Positions 35,074 to 43,327 of a stretch of 64,000 bases of DNA are shown piece after piece (the first letter of the stretch is position 1; every line of letters starts with the position of its first letter). A program made the position numbers and the translations under genes. The notes beneath the pieces are model-generated. The model searched no databases. It was not told the DNA's origin and worked only from the letters and a program-made list of their open reading frames with translations. This DNA comes from Shiella aurantiaca (lineage in GTDB: Bacteria; Bacteroidota; Bacteroidia; Cytophagales; Cyclobacteriaceae): the NCBI GenBank assembly GCA_030412945.1, contig JAUHJS010000007.1, positions 124,001 to 188,000 of the forward strand, in the 5' to 3' direction.

Positions 35074-36413
35074 ATGCCTGTGTAATTGAAGGGGCTTATT
35101 TTTTTAAGCTCTTCTTTTATCTTCTGGCTAACGGCCAAAGTATCGATAAAGGCATGAATCGTTTGCTGGCTCATCTTTTCGTTCTTACGGGTAAGTCCTT
35201 TCAGCGCCTCATAAGGTTCAGGGTAGCCTTCTCTTCTTAAAATCGTTTGAATACCTTCGGCTACTACTGCCCAGTTGTTTTCCAAATCAGCCTCAATGGC
35301 TTCTGCATTGAGCTCAATTTTATTCAATCCTTTTTCCAAAGAAAGTAAGGCGATTTGCGTATGGGCAAAAGGGATTCCGATATTGCGAAGTACCGTAGAG
35401 TCAGTAAGATCGCGCTGTAAGCGTGAAATAGGAAGCTTAGCCGCCAAGTGTTCAAACAAGGCATTGGCAATACCCAAGTTTCCTTCCGCATTTTCAAAGT
35501 CGATAGGGTTTACCTTATGCGGCATGGCCGATGAACCCACTTCTCCGGCTTTGATTTTCTGTTTGAAATAACCCATGGAGATGTACTGCCAGATATCGCG
35601 GCTCAGGTCTACCAAAATGGTATTGATACGCTTATAGGCATCCATCAGAGCGGCCAGATGATCGTAATGCTCAATCTGGGTGGTGGGTTGACTACGCTTT
35701 AAGCCTAAAGTTTTTTCCACAAAGGTATTTCCAAAGGCCAACCAATCAATAGCCGGATAGGCTACGTGATGTGCATTGAAATTACCTGTAGCACCACCAA
35801 ATTTCGCAGCATAGGGAATCTGTTGTAGTAAGGCAAGTTGCTCCTCAATACGGCTTACGAATACCTGAAACTCCTTGCCCAAGCGGGTAGGGGAGGCTGG
35901 CTGCCCGTGGGTGCGTGCCAGCATGGGGATATCAGTCCAATCGCTAGCAAGTTTGGCCAGAATACCGTGTACAAGTTTGATTTGAGGAGCCAACACTTGC
36001 TCCAGCGCATCGCGCGTGAGTAAAGGGATGCTGGTATTGTTAATGTCTTGCGAGGTAAGCCCAAAGTGGATAAACTCTTTGTATGACCCAATCTGCAAGT
36101 CGTCAAAAGCCTTTTTAATAAAGTATTCCACGGCTTTTACATCGTGATTGGTCTCTTTTTCTTTGTCCTTAATCCACTGCGCATCGGCATCGGAGAAGTT
36201 CTCCACCAAAGCACGCAGCTGAGGGAAAAGTGTAGCGTCAAAGTTGGCTAATTGAGGTAAAGGAATTTGACATAAAGCAATAAAATACTCGATTTCTACA
36301 TGCACACGGTATTTTATCAGTCCCCATTCGGAAAAATAAGGAGCCAATGAAGTGGTTTGCTTGCGGTATCTGCCATCAACCGGTGAAATTGCGTGTAGTG
36401 AGTGTAAATCCAT
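35070..36413 (-). CDS. purB: Adenylosuccinate lyase
   Basis: Purine biosynthesis enzyme (447 aa) that cleaves SAICAR and adenylosuccinate. SPVDGRYRKQTTSLAPYFSEW opens the protein. The catalytic loop signature is GSSAMPHKVNPIDFENAEGN. HFGLTSQDINNTSIPLL, ARTHGQPASPTRLGKE and TTQIEHYDHLAALMDA mark the other active-site segments. The form is the longer E. coli-like PurB. A -7 promoter element lies at 36436-36443. Confidence 0.97.
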   Translation of the reverse strand: MDLHSLHAISPVDGRYRKQTTSLAPYFSEWGLIKYRVHVEIEYFIALCQIPLPQLANFDATLFPQLRALVENFSDADAQWIKDKEKETNHDVKAVEYFIKKAFDDLQIGSYKEFIHFGLTSQDINNTSIPLLTRDALEQVLAPQIKLVHGILAKLASDWTDIPMLARTHGQPASPTRLGKEFQVFVSRIEEQLALLQQIPYAAKFGGATGNFNAHHVAYPAIDWLAFGNTFVEKTLGLKRSQPTTQIEHYDHLAALMDAYKRINTILVDLSRDIWQYISMGYFKQKIKAGEVGSSAMPHKVNPIDFENAEGNLGIANALFEHLAAKLPISRLQRDLTDSTVLRNIGIPFAHTQIALLSLEKGLNKIELNAEAIEADLENNWAVVAEGIQTILRREGYPEPYEALKGLTRKNEKMSQQTIHAFIDTLAVSQKIKEELKKISPFNYTGI

Positions 36414-36435
36414 GCCTCTTACAAAAAATAAAGTG

Positions 36436-36443
36436 CAAAAGTA
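36436..36443 (-). promoter_or_regulatory. -7 element upstream of purB
   Basis: On the minus strand TACTTTTG, a perfect TAnnTTTG, 22 bases before the purB start codon. No convincing -33 element is seen at the right distance. Confidence 0.4.
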
Positions 36444-36586
36444 ATAAACTCAGGTGGAGATTTGACTAATATTTCTGGAACAATTCCCCTTATTCATGAA
36501 TTATATGGTATGCAAACCAAAATCTTACCTAATTTTACAGTCTAATCAGAGTATAATTCCCTTTATTGGGACAAAAGAATAGAAAA

Positions 36587-37690
36587 ATGGCTTTTAGTTT
36601 TTTTAAAAAGAACGATAATAAACCTGCCGCTCATGTAAATGAAAAGTACTATCATTTGAAAGTGCGGGAGGTAATCCGGGAAACTTCCGATGCAGTGAGC
36701 TTGGTGTTTGATACGCCATCAAAACCTATGGTGTATCAGTCAGGTCAGTTTTTGACCCTCATTATGCAGGTAAATGGAGAAAAAATCCGTAGAGCATACT
36801 CGCTTTGCAGCTCTTCTTTTGTGGATGAATTTCCTGCCGTAACGGTAAAAAAAGTGGAAGGCGGCAAAATGAGCACCTGGATAAATGATACCGTAAAGGC
36901 GGGCGATGTAATAGAGGTGATGGAGCCCATGGGGCATTTTACCACTACTTACAAAGCTGAGCAAGCTCGAACAATAGTTCTGTTGGGAGGAGGTAGTGGC
37001 ATTACGCCTTTAATGTCCATCACCAAATCGGTGCTCGATCAAGAGCCTAATTCCAAGGTTGTGCTGATATATGCCAACCGTAATCTGGAATCGGTGATTT
37101 TTAGAACCACTTTAGAAGAAATGCAGCAAACCTTCGGCAATCGCCTACGCGTGGTACATATTTTGGATGTGCCACCTGTAAACTGGTCGGGAGCCAGCGG
37201 TATTCCTACTGTTGATCTACTGAGCAAGCTGGTTTCGCAAGAAGTAAATGAGGTGTCAAAAGCCGAATACTTTATCTGTGGCCCGCAAGGGATGATGGAT
37301 AATGCTGAAAACGCGCTCCTGGGCTTATCCATTCCAAAAGAGAAAATCCGTAAGGAAAGCTTTACCAGTACTTCTGATAAGAAGCCGGTGGATGTGGTGT
37401 CTCCTTCAGCTGCCTCAGGTTTAGAGGTGAAAGTGATTTATGATGGCGATGAGCACGTGTTCACCGTACCTTCCGGTAAGACGATACTTGAAACAGCATT
37501 GGGCTTGGATATAGACTTGCCCTACTCGTGCCAAAGCGGACTTTGTACGGCTTGCCGTGGTAAATGCCTAAGCGGAGAGGTGCATCTGGATGAATCGGAA
37601 GGTTTGTCTCAGTCAGAGATTAACGAAGGTTATGTACTGACTTGCGTTGGTCATCCTAAAAGCCCCGGAGTAGTAATCGAAATTGGATAA
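36587..37690 (+). CDS. PaaE-like FAD/2Fe-2S oxidoreductase
   Basis: Electron-transfer reductase of 367 residues, arranged FAD domain, NAD(P) domain, C-terminal plant-type ferredoxin, the PaaE order. RRAYSLCSS binds FAD, LLGGGSGITPLMS binds the nucleotide and YFICGPQGMMD is the NAD-domain end. The ferredoxin has Cys315, Cys320, Cys323 and Cys353 (C-x4-C-x2-C...C). PaaE feeds phenylacetyl-CoA epoxidase, but no paaABCD genes are adjacent, so another oxygenase or desaturase could be the partner. I start at ATG 36587; the frame also reads from TTG 36566. Confidence 0.88.
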   Translation: MAFSFFKKNDNKPAAHVNEKYYHLKVREVIRETSDAVSLVFDTPSKPMVYQSGQFLTLIMQVNGEKIRRAYSLCSSSFVDEFPAVTVKKVEGGKMSTWINDTVKAGDVIEVMEPMGHFTTTYKAEQARTIVLLGGGSGITPLMSITKSVLDQEPNSKVVLIYANRNLESVIFRTTLEEMQQTFGNRLRVVHILDVPPVNWSGASGIPTVDLLSKLVSQEVNEVSKAEYFICGPQGMMDNAENALLGLSIPKEKIRKESFTSTSDKKPVDVVSPSAASGLEVKVIYDGDEHVFTVPSGKTILETALGLDIDLPYSCQSGLCTACRGKCLSGEVHLDESEGLSQSEINEGYVLTCVGHPKSPGVVIEIG

Positions 37691-37696
37691 AATACT

Positions 37697-37731
37697 GAAA
37701 GCTTACCGAATAGGTAAGCTTTCTTGTTTTT
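37697..37731. terminator. Shared terminator between convergent genes
   Basis: A perfect 11-bp stem GAAAGCTTACC / GGTAAGCTTTC with a 5-base loop and a T-rich run on the plus strand. The stop codon of the minus-strand gene (37703-37705) lies inside the left arm. Confidence 0.8.
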
Positions 37732-38263
37732 TGACCGGAAATGAATAACTAAATCCGGCATGAATGCGGCTGAGCCCATGCCCAATCTCTCCATAAAAGC
37801 CTATGCGGTCGGATACCTTGGCTTCTATCCCGACAATCAAATCCCATTGTGTAACTTTAAATGAATTAAATCTAGGAATGGGAGGCAATAAGGAATAGAA
37901 GAAATTTCGCTTTTGCTGAGAAACCATACCCACATGAACCCTCACTTTTTCTTTGTAAATAGGATAGTACAGTAGGCGGATGCCTCGCGAGAAATGTTTA
38001 CGAGAGCTTTGGGGCAATATTTCGTGTCGATCCCATTCTTTTCCTGAAAATCCCCACTGATAGCCTATCGCGATAGGAAAGTCATTTAGTTTGGCATCGG
38101 CTGAAAAAAGTAAGGGCGGTATGTCGGTGCTGAAAGTTGGCGCGCCCAAGCGGGAATTTAGCCCTAGCGCACCGCGTAAGGTGAAGGATTCTATGCCTTG
38201 TGCCATCAGTATTTCGGCCATTCCTGTCAGCAGCAAAAGGAGTAAAAGTTTTTTCATCTTCAT
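37703..38263 (-). CDS. Probable outer-membrane beta-barrel-like protein
   Basis: A 186-residue exported protein with a signal peptide (MKMKKLLLLLLLTGMAEILMAQG). The rest alternates polar and hydrophobic residues as in barrel strands: SFTLRGALGLNSRLG, FPIAIGYQWGFSGKEW, GIRLLYYPIYKEKVRVHVGM and RIGFYGEIGHGLSRIHAGFSY. It ends in SYSFPVKKQESLPIR, so there is no clean aromatic terminal residue. I do not recognise the family. The final codons lie inside the terminator shared with the PaaE-like gene. Confidence 0.7.
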   Translation of the reverse strand: MKMKKLLLLLLLTGMAEILMAQGIESFTLRGALGLNSRLGAPTFSTDIPPLLFSADAKLNDFPIAIGYQWGFSGKEWDRHEILPQSSRKHFSRGIRLLYYPIYKEKVRVHVGMVSQQKRNFFYSLLPPIPRFNSFKVTQWDLIVGIEAKVSDRIGFYGEIGHGLSRIHAGFSYSFPVKKQESLPIR

Positions 38264-38354
38264 GGTCTTGGGTTTAGACAGTCGTCAGAATTTTGTTTAT
38301 TTGAACCATGACAAGCCAAGTGGCTTTTACCCCTACGACTAGACTTAAAAAATT

Positions 38355-40073
38355 ATGATACAAGAAATCAAACCTGCCCCACGTCACTTTCTAGACCAAG
38401 GATTTACCGTTAAAGAATGGAGTCAAATTGAGCCCTACTTTCAACAATTGCTAGTGCGCAACCTCGATTCGGTAGAAGCCCTAAAGCAATGGTTTAAAGA
38501 CCGCAGCGAGCTGGAATCGGTACTTTCTGAAGACATGGCCTGGCGCTATATCCGAATGACCTGCGACACCACCGATGATAAAATTCGGGAAGCCTTCGAG
38601 TTTTTCGTGTCGGAGATTGAACCGAAAATTGCCCCTTTGGCCAATGAATTGAACAAAAAAGCCTTGGAGAGTCCGCACTTGGGGGCTTTGCGTAAAGAAA
38701 TCGGCTACGATATCATGATCCGTAGCATGGAGAAAGACTTTAAGAACTTCCGAGAGAAGAACATTCCTATTCAGACCGAAATCCAAAAAGAATCGCAGCG
38801 CTTTGGAGCAATCTCCGGTGCTATGTCGGTAACGATAGCTGGGAAAGAGTTTACCTTACAACAGGCGGCTGTGCTTTTGCAAGAAACCGACCGCGCCAAG
38901 CGTGAAAAGGTGTATCGCCAGATAGCCGATAGACGCCTGCAAGATAAAGATACGCTCAATGAGCTGTACACCAAGCTGATTCAGCTGCGCCATCAGGTAG
39001 CGGTAAATGCCGATTACGAAAACTTCCGCGACTACATGTTTTCGGCCATGGGGCGATTCGATTATTCGCCTACCGACTGCTTCGACTTCCATATTTCGGT
39101 GGAAGTGGAGGTTGTCCCCTTTCTACATGAGTTTGCCCAAAGAAGAAAAGAGACCTTGGGAGTAGATGCCTTGCGTCCGTGGGACAAAGCCGTAGATCCC
39201 GAAGGCAAGCAGCCGCTCAAACCTTTTGACGGGGGCAAAGACCTGACATCCAAAACTATAGAATGCTTCAATCGTCTGGATCCGTTTTTGGGCGATTGCC
39301 TGAAAACCATGGAGAAAATGGGGCATTTGGATTTGGAATCCAGAAAAGGCAAAGCTCCCGGTGGGTATAATTATCCTTTGGCCGAAACGGGAGTGCCTTT
39401 TATTTTCATGAACGCCACCAGCACGGTGCGCGATATGGTCACTATTTTGCACGAAGGCGGTCATGCGGTTCATTCTTTCCTTACCCGCGATATGGAGTTG
39501 AACGACTTCAAAAATACACCTTCCGAAGTGGCCGAACTGGCCAGCATGAGCATGGAATTGCTTTCCATGGATCATTGGGATGTGTATTTCAGCAATCCGG
39601 AAGAACTGAAACGGGCTAAAAAGGAGCATCTGGAACAGATTATCGAAACGCTACCTTGGGTGGCGGCCATCGACAAGTTTCAGCATTGGATTTACGAAAA
39701 TCCTGAGCATGGCCTGCATGAGCGCTTGTTTATATGGAATGAGATTCACGATGCCTTTAGCGATGAAGTAACGGATTGGTCGGGATTGGAAGAGCAGAAA
39801 AAGCACGTGTGGCAAAAGCAATTACACCTATTTGAAGTGCCTTTCTACTATATTGAATATGGCATGGCACAATTGGGCGCTATCGCGGTGTGGAAAAACT
39901 TTAAGGAAGATCCCAAGAAAGGTTTAGAAGGGTATATGAATGCCCTAAAACTCGGCTATACCCGCTCCATTCCGGAGGTGTATGCGGCTGCCAATATCAA
40001 ATTTGATTTTAGTAGGGAATACATCAAAGAACTAATGGATTTTGTGAAGCAAGAGCTGGATGCGTTAAATTGA
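38355..40073 (+). CDS. M3 family oligoendopeptidase
   Basis: Zinc metallopeptidase of the PepF/oligoendopeptidase F type (572 aa), which degrades short peptides in the cytoplasm. The zinc site is ILHEGGHAVHSFLT (HEGGH, residues 366-370). The third ligand is in TPSEVAELASMSMELLSM. FDYSPTDCFDFHISVEVEVV and YGMAQLGAIAVWKNF are further M3 features. There is no signal peptide. A palindromic terminator follows the stop. Confidence 0.93.
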   Translation: MIQEIKPAPRHFLDQGFTVKEWSQIEPYFQQLLVRNLDSVEALKQWFKDRSELESVLSEDMAWRYIRMTCDTTDDKIREAFEFFVSEIEPKIAPLANELNKKALESPHLGALRKEIGYDIMIRSMEKDFKNFREKNIPIQTEIQKESQRFGAISGAMSVTIAGKEFTLQQAAVLLQETDRAKREKVYRQIADRRLQDKDTLNELYTKLIQLRHQVAVNADYENFRDYMFSAMGRFDYSPTDCFDFHISVEVEVVPFLHEFAQRRKETLGVDALRPWDKAVDPEGKQPLKPFDGGKDLTSKTIECFNRLDPFLGDCLKTMEKMGHLDLESRKGKAPGGYNYPLAETGVPFIFMNATSTVRDMVTILHEGGHAVHSFLTRDMELNDFKNTPSEVAELASMSMELLSMDHWDVYFSNPEELKRAKKEHLEQIIETLPWVAAIDKFQHWIYENPEHGLHERLFIWNEIHDAFSDEVTDWSGLEEQKKHVWQKQLHLFEVPFYYIEYGMAQLGAIAVWKNFKEDPKKGLEGYMNALKLGYTRSIPEVYAAANIKFDFSREYIKELMDFVKQELDALN

Positions 40074-40083
40074 TTAATCGAAG

Positions 40084-40106
40084 GCCCGCTTAAGCGGGCT
40101 TTTTTT
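40084..40106 (+). terminator. Terminator of the M3 peptidase gene
   Basis: GCCCGCTTAAGCGGGC, a fully palindromic 16-mer (6-bp stem, TTAA loop), followed by seven T. Confidence 0.85.
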
Positions 40107-40156
40107 AAATAAAATAGATGTTTAAACATTTATTTTGGTCTTGCGTATATAAGCCT

Positions 40157-41038
40157 ATGCAGCGTAGAGAGGCATTGAAAGGAATTGTAACACTAAGCAT
40201 TAGCCTACCCATGACCAGTTTACATGATTTGAAAAATTGGGTTTCTTCTAAAGAATCCAGCGATAAAATGCCCGTTTTGTTTGTAGGGCATGGCAATCCT
40301 ATGAATGTGTTGTGGGACAACGCTTTCACGCGCCATTTAAGCGCATTAGGTCAGCGGTTGGAAGCGCCCAAGGCGGTATTGGTTATCTCTGCCCATTGGC
40401 TTAGCCGCGGTACGCATGTGGCTACTAATCCAGCACCGCCCACCATCCACGATTTTGGCGGTTTTCCTTCCGAGATGTACGAAATTCAATATCCGGCTCC
40501 CGGAGCCCCCGATTTGGCTATGGAAATCGCTCAGCGCGTACATTTCACCGAAGTGCATACTGATGAGGAAATGGGACTTGACCATGGCGCATGGACGGTG
40601 CTAAGATGGATGTATCCCGAGGCCAATATTCCGGTATTTCAAATGAGTATAGATGCTACCCAAGGGCCGACTTATCATTATGCTTTGGCAAAGGACTTAG
40701 CTTTTTTGCGCAAACGGGGTGTGATGATTCTGGGTAGTGGTAATATCGTGCACAATCTTAGGATTTTGGATTGGCAAAACCCCGAAGCAACTCCCTTCGA
40801 TTGGGCCAAAGAATTTGATGAAAAGGTAAAAACTCAAATCCTGAATGGCGATCATCAGCCTTTGATAGATTATTTACAATGGGGTACTTTGGCCAAAACG
40901 GCCGTACCTACCAATGATCATTACCTGCCCATGCTTTACACCTTAGGCTTGAAAGAAAAGAGCGATGAGGTAAGCTTTACCTACGAAGGTTTTCATCATG
41001 GGAGCATCAGCATGCGCTGTATACAGCTTTCCTCATAA
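40157..41038 (+). CDS. ygiD: 4,5-DOPA dioxygenase extradiol-type enzyme
   Basis: LigB-superfamily protein of the YgiD/DODA type (293 aa). Metal-binding histidines are visible in [50 protein letters not shown] and the final [10 protein letters not shown]. These enzymes open catechol rings, but the physiological substrate of bacterial YgiD is uncertain. The chosen start gives [19 protein letters not shown], a twin-arginine-like leader common in this phylum, suggesting export; the frame also starts at ATG 40118. The 3' end overlaps the convergent rlpA-like gene by six bases. Confidence 0.85.
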   Translation: MQRREALKGIVTLSISLPMTSLHDLKNWVSSKESSDKMPVLFVGHGNPMNVLWDNAFTRHLSALGQRLEAPKAVLVISAHWLSRGTHVATNPAPPTIHDFGGFPSEMYEIQYPAPGAPDLAMEIAQRVHFTEVHTDEEMGLDHGAWTVLRWMYPEANIPVFQMSIDATQGPTYHYALAKDLAFLRKRGVMILGSGNIVHNLRILDWQNPEATPFDWAKEFDEKVKTQILNGDHQPLIDYLQWGTLAKTAVPTNDHYLPMLYTLGLKEKSDEVSFTYEGFHHGSISMRCIQLSS

Positions 41039-41716
41039 GCGGGAAAACTGCACTACGTAGCAATCGGTAAATTCAGCTTTTAGCCGTTCTACCAGAGCTT
41101 CTGCTTGCGCGCGATTGGCAAACTGGCCTAAGATAACGCGATACACCTTTTTGCCCTGTACCTGTGCTACCTGTATGGTTACCTCTTGCTGATATTTTGT
41201 TTTCAGTTCCTGAGAAAGGCGCATCAGGTTGGCCATTTCCTGATAACTTTTAATTTGCACCCCATAGCCGCTCGGCTGTGCTGCTTCCACATCCATTGAA
41301 TAAAATTCGCCCAATCCGCTTCCAGCATTTCCATCTGTGCCGCCTGTGCCACCTCCGGAACCTTCCAAGGTGTTAATCACTTCCACGCGGGCATCTACCA
41401 CGCCTGCTGTAATCATATCAATGGCCTGAGCGGCCGATTTTGATAAATCAATCACGCGGCCGGGAGAAAAAGGACCTCGGTCATTAATGCGTACGGTTAC
41501 GGTTTTGTTATTGGCCAGATTGGTCACCTGTACCAGTGTATTAAAGGGCAGGGTTTTGTGGGCAGCGGTGAGCGCATTATGCTTATAGATTTCGCCATTG
41601 GCCGTGGTGCGGCCTTCAAACTCATCGCCATAAAAAGAGGCTTTGCCCATCTCGATTTGCGCGCGTAGCGCGAGGGGTAACAAAATAAGTAGAAGTAAAA
41701 TAGAAAATCGCATCAT
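41033..41716 (-). CDS. RlpA-like protein with SPOR domain
   Basis: Exported 227-residue cell-wall protein. A signal peptide ([20 protein letters not shown], no lipobox Cys) precedes the double-psi beta-barrel: [37 protein letters not shown] and [20 protein letters not shown]. In RlpA this is a septal lytic transglycosylase. A Gly-rich linker leads to a C-terminal SPOR domain ([15 protein letters not shown]...[21 protein letters not shown]) that binds denuded peptidoglycan at septa. The codon at 41719 is TTG, so ATG 41716 is taken. Its upstream region holds the octamer repeat. Confidence 0.92.
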   Translation of the reverse strand: MMRFSILLLLILLPLALRAQIEMGKASFYGDEFEGRTTANGEIYKHNALTAAHKTLPFNTLVQVTNLANNKTVTVRINDRGPFSPGRVIDLSKSAAQAIDMITAGVVDARVEVINTLEGSGGGTGGTDGNAGSGLGEFYSMDVEAAQPSGYGVQIKSYQEMANLMRLSQELKTKYQQEVTIQVAQVQGKKVYRVILGQFANRAQAEALVERLKAEFTDCYVVQFSRL

Positions 41717-41750
41717 CAAGAATACGAGAAAGTAAGGAAAGGAACAAGAA

Positions 41751-41870
41751 GTGTTTGCGTGTTTAAGTGGGTACGTGCGGGAGTGTTTGAGTGTTAAAGT
41801 GTGTAAGTTTTTGAGTGTGTAAGTGTTAAAGTGCGGAGGTGTTAGGGTGTATATGTGTTAACGTGTTTGG
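41751..41870 (+). repeat. Fifteen-unit degenerate octamer repeat (GTGTTnAn)
   Basis: Read from 41751, every eighth base begins a new GTG-led unit: GTGTTTGC, GTGTTTAA, GTGGGTAC, GTGCGGGA, GTGTTTGA, GTGTTAAA, GTGTGTAA and so on to GTGTTTGG. Fourteen of fifteen units begin GTG and the other GTT. A degenerate sixteenth (GGGTATTT) may follow. The phase never slips. It fills the space between the divergent rlpA-like and AbiH genes. The period is not a multiple of three and no sensible reading frame crosses it. Confidence 0.9.
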
Positions 41871-41882
41871 GGGTATTTTGGG

Positions 41883-41912
41883 TTTGTGGAAATTAGTATG
41901 GGGATATTTTCT
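41883..41912 (+). promoter_or_regulatory. Possible promoter for the AbiH gene
   Basis: TTTG (41883-41886), 18 bases, then TATTTTCT (41905-41912), a near match to TTTG-N19-TAnnTTTG. It begins 13 bases after the octamer repeat and leaves a leader of roughly 75 bases. Confidence 0.35.
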
Positions 41913-41994
41913 ATATTGTAAATGGCAAGAGCTAAACTGTAATTTTAAGTACCCGACACCATCATTAGGAGTAGGTTGAAAATTAATTATTAAT

Positions 41995-43128
41995 ATGAAT
42001 AACTTATTAAGTCTACCATCCCCCGAAGTCAATGGGCTCTTCCCTGATGAATATGACAAAGTTAATAGGCTAATAATTATCGGAAATGGCTTTGATTTAG
42101 CTCATGGTTTAAAGACAAGCTTTAAAGACTTTATTAATGATTATTTGTTTGAGGTGTTGAGAAAAATAAAATCAAGGAAGAATTACGAAGATTCTCTAAT
42201 TTCTTTTCAGACCTATTATCCGGTCTCTATTTTAAGGGATTTGGATAATTACCCGCGAGAGAAGATAGTTGAGTTTTTTCAAAGGCTAAGAACAAATGAG
42301 AGAGATTCATTCGTTAAATATTCCTCATTACTTAGTGATATTCTTAGTGAAGTTAATCAGAAGAAATGGGTTGATATTGAGTTGAGGTTTTTTAAAATGT
42401 TAAAAGATTATCGAAATGATGAGGAATCTGTTAAAATCATCAATCAAGATATGGACTTTCTTAAAGAAAAACTTAAGGAATACCTGATTAAGGTTTGTAA
42501 AGGACATAAGCTAGAATTGATTCCAGAGATTAAATCTCAATTCAAACAAGTTTTAAAGAAAAAAGAGGCGCAACCGAATACCATCAAATCTGATATGAAA
42601 GTCGCTTCCACCTGTGTATTGAATTTCAATTATACTTCAACCCCGGAAGAATATATGAAGGGTCTTAAAATCTCTAATCATATACAAATTCATGGAAGTT
42701 TAAACGGTGATAATATTTCCAGTCAAGGTTTGGTGTTTGGTTTTGGAGATGAGTTGGATGATGATTACTTAAAATTTGAAAAGCAGGAAAATGACGATAT
42801 TTTTGAGCATATCAAATCATTCAAATATTTACATTTTCAAAATTATCGTAATCTTTTAGACTTTATTGAAAGTGACCCTTTTCAAGTACATGTTTATGGG
42901 CATTCTCTTGGTTTATCTGATAGAACGCTATTGAATACCATTTTTGAAAATAGAAATTGTATTTCCATAAAGTTGTTTTATCATAAAACAGATAATGGAG
43001 ATGATTTTGAAAGAAAAACGTATGCCATATCAAGGCATTTCAGAAGTAAAGAAGCGCTTAGGTCGAAGGTGGTAAATAAGGAACTATCAGAGCCAATGGG
43101 GCAATTGATGCAGAAAAACAACCCTTGA
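41995..43128 (+). CDS. AbiH family abortive-infection protein
   Basis: A 377-residue protein of the AbiH family, first known from a lactococcal phage-resistance plasmid; the mechanism is not settled. The diagnostic N-terminal segment is RLIIIGNGFDLAHGLKTSF (residues 25-43), where GNGFD resembles a nucleotide-binding turn. FNYTSTPEEYM, IQIHGSLNGD and VHVYGHSLGLSDRTLLNTIF follow in family order. Base composition is visibly more AT-rich than the neighbouring genes, with many AAA, GAT, TTA and ATT codons, suggesting acquisition by transfer. No integrase, inverted repeat or second defence gene is adjacent. It is preceded by the octamer repeat. Confidence 0.87.
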   Translation: MNNLLSLPSPEVNGLFPDEYDKVNRLIIIGNGFDLAHGLKTSFKDFINDYLFEVLRKIKSRKNYEDSLISFQTYYPVSILRDLDNYPREKIVEFFQRLRTNERDSFVKYSSLLSDILSEVNQKKWVDIELRFFKMLKDYRNDEESVKIINQDMDFLKEKLKEYLIKVCKGHKLELIPEIKSQFKQVLKKKEAQPNTIKSDMKVASTCVLNFNYTSTPEEYMKGLKISNHIQIHGSLNGDNISSQGLVFGFGDELDDDYLKFEKQENDDIFEHIKSFKYLHFQNYRNLLDFIESDPFQVHVYGHSLGLSDRTLLNTIFENRNCISIKLFYHKTDNGDDFERKTYAISRHFRSKEALRSKVVNKELSEPMGQLMQKNNP

Positions 43129-43282
43129 ATCCTTTCTTTCTCAAATTTCCTTGATTGAGTTTAGGTCTGAATTACTAATTAGTGGATGGACCTATTTGAA
43201 ACTAATGCAACTCTTTTTTAATACATCCTTATCCACCCTCCATATTCTAAACACTAAATCCCACCTTCCATTCTAAAACAAA

Positions 43283-43307
43283 AAGCCGCCCTCTGAGAAG
43301 GCGGCTT
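43283..43307 (-). terminator. Terminator of the E2 gene
   Basis: AAGCCGCC / GGCGGCTT stem (8 bp, 9-base loop). On the minus strand it is followed by TTTGTTTT. The rest of 43129-43327 shows nothing else. Confidence 0.75.
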
Positions 43308-43327
43308 CGTTATTGGAATACTATAAA

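Noticed and set aside
36587-37690. Missing nqrF subunit
   Set aside because: The ferredoxin domain is C-terminal and there is no N-terminal membrane helix; NqrF has the opposite order.
39123-39629. 168-residue minus-strand ORF
   Set aside because: Antisense to the zinc-site region of the M3 peptidase, which is certainly coding.
41751-41870. CRISPR array or direct-repeat recombination site
   Set aside because: Units are only 8 bp with no spacers between them, and no cas or recombinase gene is near.
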